Shown here one piece after another: positions 33,607 to 38,410 of a stretch of DNA of 38,410 nucleotides (position 1 is the stretch's first letter; every line of letters starts with the position of its first letter). The DNA comes from Limisphaerales bacterium (GTDB taxonomy: Bacteria > Verrucomicrobiota > Verrucomicrobiia > Limisphaerales > UBA11358), in contig DAIDJC010000003.1 in assembly GCA_027451565.1 (NCBI GenBank), positions 1 to 38,410 of the forward strand, read 5' to 3'. Position numbers and translations under genes: made by a program. The notes under the pieces were generated by a model. The model had not been told where the DNA came from and ran no database searches. It saw only the letters and a list, made by a program, of their open reading frames with translations.

Positions 33607-34326
33607 ATGGAACTCAAATTCATACTGGAAGCGCTGCTTTTTTCGGCTCAAAAGCCAATGACCTTGAAAGAACTGCGCGAGGTTTTTTCCGCAACCGCCG
33701 GGGCGGAGGACAGCACGGAAACGGCGCGCGCCTTTAAAAAGGTGAAAGATGAGGAATTACTGGCCTGCCTTGAACAGCTTTCTGCCGAGCATGAGTCTGC
33801 CGGACGCAGTTACCGGCTGGCGAACGTGGCCGGCGCATGGCAATTCGTCACCCAGCCGGATTACGCCCCCTGGCTGCGGTCCCTGCTGGGAGTGAAGGCG
33901 CGTCCCCCGCGCCTTTCCCAGGCGGCTTTGGAAACACTGGCCATCATCGCCTACCGTCAGCCTGTGACCAGGGCGGAAGTGGAGCAGGTGCGCGGGGTGA
34001 ACGTGGATGGCACCATGCAAACCCTGTTGGAACGTGCCCTGGTGGAACAAAGCGGCCGGGCCGAAGTGGTGGGCCGTCCCGCCCTGTACAGCACCACGGC
34101 AGCTTTCCTCGAATACTTTGGACTCAAGGAACTGGGCGATTTGCCTGCGGCAGATGAATTGCGGCGGTTGCCGGTGGAAAGACCGCCCGCTCCGGTCACA
34201 GCGGATCCAGGCCTTGCCACCGTGCCGCCCGAGACACTCCAAAGCTCCGGAACGACCAGCGCTGATTCTGAACCCGCAACGGGCGCAACTCCGCCAGCGG
34301 AAGGAAACCCTCCTGCCCAAGCCTGA
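33607..34326 (+). CDS. scpB: Segregation and condensation protein B (ScpB)
   Basis: A 239-residue partner of ScpA with two winged-helix domains (about 1-90 and 95-170). Family motifs are LKFILEALLFSAQKPMTLKE, YRLANVAGAWQFVTQPDYAP, SQAALETLAIIAYRQPVTRA, the EQVRGVNVDGTMQTLLERAL segment, and GRPALYSTTAAFLEYFGLKE. The last ~60 residues are a Pro/Thr/Ala-rich disordered tail, not needed for the fold. It is convergent with ahcY, with a terminator between them. Confidence 0.94.
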   Translation: MELKFILEALLFSAQKPMTLKELREVFSATAGAEDSTETARAFKKVKDEELLACLEQLSAEHESAGRSYRLANVAGAWQFVTQPDYAPWLRSLLGVKARPPRLSQAALETLAIIAYRQPVTRAEVEQVRGVNVDGTMQTLLERALVEQSGRAEVVGRPALYSTTAAFLEYFGLKELGDLPAADELRRLPVERPPAPVTADPGLATVPPETLQSSGTTSADSEPATGATPPAEGNPPAQA

Positions 34327-34415
34327 CAAACCCAGTTGAACCCGTTGGGTGAACTTGAAGTCAGGTGGCCGGTCCCGGTGGTTGGACATTCCATAATTTA
34401 ATCGCCGGATGAGCA

Positions 34416-34468
34416 GAAAAGAAAAGGGACGAGCAGGATGGCCAATTTGGCCGTGTCCCACTCGTCCC
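34416..34468 (-). terminator. Rho-independent terminator after ahcY
   Basis: Read on the minus strand, a stem GGGACGAG/CTCGTCCC (34461-34468 with 34426-34433) encloses an inner stem GGCCA/TGGCC and is followed by TTTTCTTTTCT. It lies 43 bases after the ahcY stop. The stem can also form on the plus strand after scpB, but without a T-run there. Confidence 0.75.
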
Positions 34469-34510
34469 CACATTCAATCGAACGCGTGAAGCGGTGCGCG
34501 GGAGAGGCAG

Positions 34511-36009
34511 TCAGTAACGGTAATGTTCCGGTTTGTACGGACCATCCACCGGCACGCCCAAATAGTCGGCCTGGCTGGATGTGAGCTTGGTCAGTTTGAC
34601 GCCAATTTTTTCGAGGTGCAGCCGCGCCACTTCCTCATCCAATTTCTTGGGCAGACGATAAACCCCCACCTTGAGTGAGCCACGGTTTTTCCAAAGGTCC
34701 ATCTGTGCGAGCACCTGGTTGGTAAAACTATTGCTCATCACGAAACTCGGATGGCCCGTGGCGCATCCCAGGTTCACCAAACGGCCTTCGGCCAACATGT
34801 AAAGACTGTTGCCGCCAGGGAAGGTGTATTTATCCACCTGCGGCTTGATGGTGATTTTTTTTACGCCCCTGGCCTGGTTCAAACGGTCCACTTGAATCTC
34901 GTTATCAAAATGGCCAATATTACAGACAATGGCCTGGTCCTTCATTTTAGCCATGTGTTCCAGGGTGATAATATCCCGGTTGCCTGTGGTGGTGACGTAA
35001 AGGTCGGCACGACCAAGGGTATCCTCGACGGTAGTGACCTCGAAGCCTTCCATCGCGGCCTGCAAGGCATTGATGGGATCAATTTCGGTGACAATAACCC
35101 GGGCACCGAACCCGCGGAGGGAATGCGCGGAACCCTTGCCAACGTCCCCGTAACCACAAACCACGGCCACTTTGCCGGCCACCATCACGTCTGTGGCCCG
35201 TTTGATGCCGTCAGCCAGTGATTCACGGCAGCCATAGAGATTGTCAAACTTGGATTTGGTCACGGAATCATTCACATTGATGGCAGGCACCAGCAGCTTG
35301 CCTTTTTCAAGCATTTGATACAAGCGATGCACCCCGGTGGTGGTTTCCTCTGAAACCCCCTTCCAGTCTTTCACCACCTCATGCCAAAAACCGGGACGTT
35401 CCCGCGCCACTCGCTTGAGGAGGTTTTTGATGACGCTCACTTCATGGCTGTCGCTGGGCGTGTTGACCCAGTCGCTGCGCTCTTCCAATTCATAACCTTT
35501 ATGGATCAAAAGAGTGGCGTCGCCACCGTCGTCCACGATCAATTGCGGGCCTTTGTTGCCGGGATGGGTCAGGGCAGAGAGTGTCAGGTCCCAATATTCT
35601 TCAAGTGTTTCGCCCTTGAAAGCAAAGACAGGGATGCCAGCCTGTGCAATGGCTGCCGCAGCGTGATCCTGTGTGGAAAAGATGTTGCAACTGGCCCAAC
35701 GGACTGAGGCGCCCAATTCAACCAGTGTTTCAATGAGAATGGCCGTCTCAATGGTCATGTGCAAGGAACCGGTGATCCGGACTCCTTTCAAGGGCTTTTG
35801 CCTGCCGTACTTGGACGGATGGCCATCAGCCCCGGCATTTCGTGCTCTGAAACCTGAATGGTCTTGCGGCCCCACTCAGCCAGGGAGATGTCCTTGACCA
35901 GGAAATCGCCACCCACAGATTTATTTCCATTCGTGGAATTCTTGACGGGGCTGGGGGTAATCGCAGCGCCCGCCTTTTTTCGGCTGGGAGATAGTTTGAT
36001 GGATGCCAT
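34511..36009 (-). CDS. ahcY: Adenosylhomocysteinase (AhcY), frame-shifted as read
   Basis: NAD-dependent S-adenosylhomocysteine hydrolase, which splits SAH into adenosine and homocysteine to keep methylation going. The C-terminal part (34511 to about 35815) is complete: SLHMTIETAILIETLVELGA, ASCNIFSTQDHAAAAIA, NVNDSVTKSKFDNLYGCRES, GYGDVGKGSAHSLRGFGARV, and the C-terminal KPEHYRY. The N-terminal part is in another frame: FLVKDISLAEWGRKTIQVSE then HEMPGLMAIR. The two join between codons CGT and AAG-TAC where two bases stand for three, so a one-base deletion at 35811-35818 breaks the gene. ATG 36009 begins a ~30-residue Ser/Lys-rich extension before the family start. It lies 28 bases downstream of metK. 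Confidence 0.85.
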
Positions 36010-36037
36010 GATGTGTAACGGTTGAATGTTGAATTGC

Positions 36038-37222
36038 TTAGTTAAGTTTGAGTGCCTTCTGCAGGGCTTTGACCTTGTCTGTCTTTTCCCAGGTGATATC
36101 AGGATCGTTTTTGCCAAAATGCCCGTAGTTGGTGGTCTTGCGATAAATGGGGCGAAGCAAATTCAGTTGCTTGATGATGTTGGCTGGCTTGAAGCTGAAG
36201 ACTTCCCGAACGGCGTTTTCGATCTGCAAATCCGTGATGCCTTCCACCGCTGTGCCAAAGGTGTTCACACACACGCTGACCGGCTCAGGATAACCAATGG
36301 CGTAGGCGAACTGGATTTCCGCGCTGGAAGCGGCGCCCGAAGCCACGATGTTTTTGGCCACCCAGCGGCCCATGTAGGCTGCGCTGCGATCCACTTTGCT
36401 GGGGTCTTTCCCTGAGAAAGCACCTCCCCCATGCCGTCCCATGCCGCCATAGCTGTCCACAATGATTTTACGCCCCGTCAATCCGGTGTCTCCCTGGGGT
36501 CCCCCGACAACGAAACGACCGGTGGGGTTGATTAAAAATTGCGTCTTTTTAGTGAGCATCTCCCTGGGCAGCATTTTTTTGATGATTTGCTCAATGCAAA
36601 ACTCCTTGATGGTCCTGTGGCTCACGCTCTCGGCATGCTGGGTCGAAATAACCACATTGGTGATCTCCACCGGCTGGTCCTCGACGTATTTCACGGAGAC
36701 CTGAGACTTGGCGTCGGGCCGGAGCCAAGCCACCTTTCCGCTCTTGCGCACGCGGGTCAATTCCCGGCCCAATTGATGGGCAAACATGATCGGCGCCGGC
36801 ATCAACTCGGGAGTCTCATTGCAGGCATAGCCAAACATCAGACCCTGGTCGCCAGCCCCTTGCTCCGCTGTTTCCTTGCCATCCGCCGCCCGGGCATCCA
36901 CGCCCCGCTTGATGTCCTCGGACTGCCGGGTGACGGCGTTCATAATCAACACCTTGTCTGCATGAAACACGTCATCATCATTCACGTAGCCGATCTCTCG
37001 GATGGCATCGCGCGCAATCGCATTAAAATCCAGCTTGGCCCGGGTGGTGATCTCCCCGCCCACGACCACTAGATTGGATTTGGCATAAGTTTCGCATGCC
37101 ACACGACTGTTTTTATCCTGTGCCAGACACGCATCCAATACATAATCAGATATTGTGTCGCAAACCTTGTCAGGATGACCCTCGCCAACAGACTCAGATG
37201 AAAAGATAAAATTTTTGCTCAT
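36038..37222 (-). CDS. metK: S-adenosylmethionine synthetase (MetK)
   Basis: A 394-residue enzyme making SAM from methionine and ATP. Motifs: FIFSSESVGEGHPDKVCDTI at the start (binding His and Asp), the GAGDQGLMFGYA hexapeptide region, GGPQGDTGLTGRKIIVDSYG, GGGAFSGKDPSKVDRSAAYM and the family C-terminus region NYGHFG. Length is normal (family ~385). ATG 37222 is the only plausible start. The gene heads a metK-ahcY unit and is divergent from an ArsR-methyltransferase gene; a likely promoter and palindromic operator lie just upstream. No Shine-Dalgarno is present. Confidence 0.95.
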   Translation of the reverse strand: MSKNFIFSSESVGEGHPDKVCDTISDYVLDACLAQDKNSRVACETYAKSNLVVVGGEITTRAKLDFNAIARDAIREIGYVNDDDVFHADKVLIMNAVTRQSEDIKRGVDARAADGKETAEQGAGDQGLMFGYACNETPELMPAPIMFAHQLGRELTRVRKSGKVAWLRPDAKSQVSVKYVEDQPVEITNVVISTQHAESVSHRTIKEFCIEQIIKKMLPREMLTKKTQFLINPTGRFVVGGPQGDTGLTGRKIIVDSYGGMGRHGGGAFSGKDPSKVDRSAAYMGRWVAKNIVASGAASSAEIQFAYAIGYPEPVSVCVNTFGTAVEGITDLQIENAVREVFSFKPANIIKQLNLLRPIYRKTTNYGHFGKNDPDITWEKTDKVKALQKALKLN

Positions 37223-37254
37223 GGATGAATATCGGTTAAAACCACATATTGACG

Positions 37255-37272
37255 TATCATGATATCATGATA
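37255..37272. promoter_or_regulatory. 18-bp perfect palindrome, candidate operator for metK-ahcY
   Basis: TATCATGATATCATGATA (37255-37272) is a perfect inverted repeat with no spacer, built of two ATCATGAT units. It overlaps the candidate metK -10 box and the expected transcription start, where a bound repressor would block initiation. The divergent gene encodes an ArsR-type DNA-binding protein with a SAM-dependent methyltransferase domain, the natural candidate to bind here. Confidence 0.6.
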
Positions 37273-37294
37273 TATAGTTTTTCGAGCAGGTCAA
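37267..37294 (-). promoter_or_regulatory. Candidate sigma-70 promoter of metK
   Basis: On the minus strand, TTGACC (37289-37294) and TATCAT (37267-37272) are separated by 16 bases; each differs from consensus by one base. The expected start near 37259 leaves a leader of about 37 bases before the metK ATG. The palindrome described separately covers the -10 box. Confidence 0.55.
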
Positions 37295-37318
37295 ATAAAA
37301 ATTTCTCATTGTAGCAGG

Positions 37319-37450
37319 CCCGCTGTCTGTTTGTGGTTGTCAGGTTGTTTTCACCTTTAGCAGCGGGAAGACCAGTGGCTGCGGAGGGTGGAATCCTCCG
37401 GTCGGTCTCAGAGAAGCAAACCGACCGGGTCAGATTGAGTTTGGTGAGGA
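37319..37450 (+). promoter_or_regulatory. Hairpin-rich leader of the ArsR-methyltransferase gene, candidate structured RNA
   Basis: Three possible hairpins lie in a row. (1) CCCGCTG (37319-37325) with CAGCGGG (37361-37367). (2) CGGAGG (37382-37387) with CCTCCG (37395-37400), loop of seven. (3) CCGGTCGGT (37398-37406) with ACCGACCGG (37420-37428), loop of 13. Hairpins 2 and 3 share three bases and exclude each other. TCCTC (37394-37398) could instead pair with GAGGA (37446-37450), a ribosome-binding-like site. This is a switch-like layout, but no known riboswitch consensus was recognised. The strand that carries the RNA is inferred from the downstream gene. Confidence 0.4.
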
Positions 37451-37454
37451 ATCC

Positions 37455-37487
37455 ATGATGTCATTTCAATTGTTACCATGCCAATAA
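37455..37487 (+). CDS. Possible ten-codon upstream ORF (leader peptide)
   Basis: ATG 37455 starts MMSFQLLPCQ, ending TAA at 37485-37487. A GAGGA site (37446-37450) is four bases before the ATG, one of the few good Shine-Dalgarno sites in the window. The stop overlaps the start region of the ArsR gene (ATG 37478), so its translation would be coupled to that gene, which has no ribosome site of its own. Coding status is a guess from this arrangement. Confidence 0.35.
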   Translation: MMSFQLLPCQ

Positions 37488-38410
37488 TTTTAAAATCTTT
37501 GCGGGCATTGTCTGATCCGACACGGCTTCGGATCATGGCATTGCTGGAGCGGGACGAACTCTCAGTGCATGAGCTTCAGGAGGTGACGCGCCTGGGTCAA
37601 TCGCGCATTTCCACGCATCTTGGGCTTTTGCAGGAGGCTGGGATGGTGCAATCACGCCGTGAAGGGAAGCGGACGTTTTACAAGCTGGGTTCCGGGGATG
37701 AAGGCGGGGTATCTGAGTTCATTCGCCTTGCCATCAGGGGTGCGTGTGAATTGCCGGAGCACTCTCATGATCAGATCAACCTGAAGCGCATTCTGGCACG
37801 GCGCGAGGAACAGGCCCAAGTGTATTTCAACCAGGTGGCGGGGCGATTTGACAGGGTGTATGGGCCTGGGCGTTCATGGCAGGCATTTGGCCATTTATTA
37901 TTGCGGATGCTACCTCATGTGGTGGTGGCCGACCTGGGAGCCGGAGAGGGTCTTTTGGCGGAATTGCTTGCGCGGAGGGCCAGACGGGTTATTGCGGTGG
38001 ATAACTCTGAAAAAATCGTGGAATTCGGGGCCGCAAAAGCCCTGAGGAACGGGCTTAAAAACCTGGAATTCCGATTGGGCAACCTGCAGCATCCGCCCAT
38101 TGAGCCGAATAGCGTGGACGTGGTGATTTTAAGCCAGGCCCTGCACCATGCAGAAAATCCGGCGGCAGCGCTGGTGGCGGCGCATGGCATCCTCAAAAAA
38201 GAGGGTCAAATCCTTATTTTGGATTTATTGAAACATCAATTTGGCAGGGCGGAAGAATTGTATGGTGACCGTTGGCCGGGTTTTACGGAGGGTGATTTGC
38301 ATCATTGGCTGGAGCAGGCCGGGTTTAAAAAAATCGAGGTCAGCATCGTGGCCCGGGAGGACCAACCGCCTCATTTTCAAACCATCCTGGCTTCAGGCGA
38401 GAAGGGTTAA
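37478..38410 (+). CDS. ArsR-family regulator fused to a SAM-dependent methyltransferase domain
   Basis: A 310-residue two-domain protein. Residues 1-85 are an ArsR-type winged helix (LRALSDPTRLRIMALLERDE, then RISTHLGLLQEAGMVQSRRE). The usual metal-binding 'ELCVCEL' is ELSVHEL, so it does not look like a metal sensor. Residues ~110-300 are a class I methyltransferase fold with SAM motif VVADLGAGEGLLAELLA and VDVVILSQALHHAENP. Fusions of this kind beside ahcY/metK fit SahR-like regulators, which sense S-adenosylhomocysteine and repress methionine-cycle genes. Divergent from metK-ahcY. Complete: TAA occupies the last three bases. Confidence 0.87.
   Translation: MPIILKSLRALSDPTRLRIMALLERDELSVHELQEVTRLGQSRISTHLGLLQEAGMVQSRREGKRTFYKLGSGDEGGVSEFIRLAIRGACELPEHSHDQINLKRILARREEQAQVYFNQVAGRFDRVYGPGRSWQAFGHLLLRMLPHVVVADLGAGEGLLAELLARRARRVIAVDNSEKIVEFGAAKALRNGLKNLEFRLGNLQHPPIEPNSVDVVILSQALHHAENPAAALVAAHGILKKEGQILILDLLKHQFGRAEELYGDRWPGFTEGDLHHWLEQAGFKKIEVSIVAREDQPPHFQTILASGEKG

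Noticed and set aside
37319..37450. Known SAM, SAH, cobalamin or TPP riboswitch upstream of the SAM-cycle genes
   Set aside because: I compared the conserved cores from memory on both strands and found no match; kept only as an unclassified candidate structured leader.
1..38410. tRNA genes, rRNA genes, CRISPR arrays, insertion sequences or prophage genes
   Set aside because: None seen: no cloverleaf with CCA end, no regularly spaced repeats, no transposase, integrase or phage structural gene.

Overview
The window looks like chromosome from a verrucomicrobial bacterium, probably a Pedosphaera/Limisphaera-like relative. This is inferred from gene content, not a database match. Pointers are a planctomycete/verrucomicrobial-type bacterial microcompartment (BMC) locus, a lipoprotein of the exosortase-associated TIGR04073 type, a GH57 branching enzyme beside a DUF4912 protein, Gld-type ABC genes with a DUF4340 partner, and response regulators with a C-terminal paired CxxC motif. 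Shine-Dalgarno sequences are almost absent, so starts were chosen from family alignment and non-overlap.

Layout. 1-800: a cut-off AsmA-like membrane-anchored protein and a single-domain response regulator, both on the minus strand. 1011-4359: DUF4912 protein, small membrane protein and GH57 1,4-alpha-glucan branching enzyme (glycogen metabolism). 4440-6390: two exported proteins of unknown role, convergent. 6512-13207 (minus): a ten-gene BMC operon with PduL, three BMC-H and three BMC-P shell proteins, an acetate-kinase-like enzyme, a CoA-acylating aldehyde dehydrogenase and a class II aldolase. A divergent DeoR-type regulator (13293-14057) sits across a repeat-rich intergenic region. The expected chemistry is fuculose-1-phosphate or rhamnulose-1-phosphate to DHAP plus lactaldehyde, then lactyl-CoA, lactyl-phosphate, and lactate plus ATP.

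14303-21632: a B12-binding radical SAM protein, ClpB, a minimal Tat pair (TatA, and TatC with a large periplasmic insertion), the TIGR04073 lipoprotein and IspE. 21690-24496 (minus): a CE2-type SGNH esterase and a GH39-type glycosidase, probably a hemicellulose-degrading pair. 24695-27704 (minus): a degenerate receiver protein, an SDR oxidoreductase and an M42 peptidase. 27775-32458 (minus): a tightly overlapping ABC operon (ATPase, permease, GldG-like, DUF4340). 32741-34326: scpA-scpB, the condensin partners.

34511-38410: an S-adenosylmethionine-cycle module. metK and ahcY (minus) face an ArsR-methyltransferase fusion regulator (plus). An 18-bp perfect palindrome overlaps the likely metK -10 box. 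The regulator's leader is rich in hairpins and carries a short coupled upstream ORF. ahcY reads with a one-base frameshift near its 5' end. The most interesting parts are the BMC operon with its divergent kinase and three different pore types, and this SAM/SAH control region. No tRNA, rRNA, CRISPR array or insertion sequence was seen.
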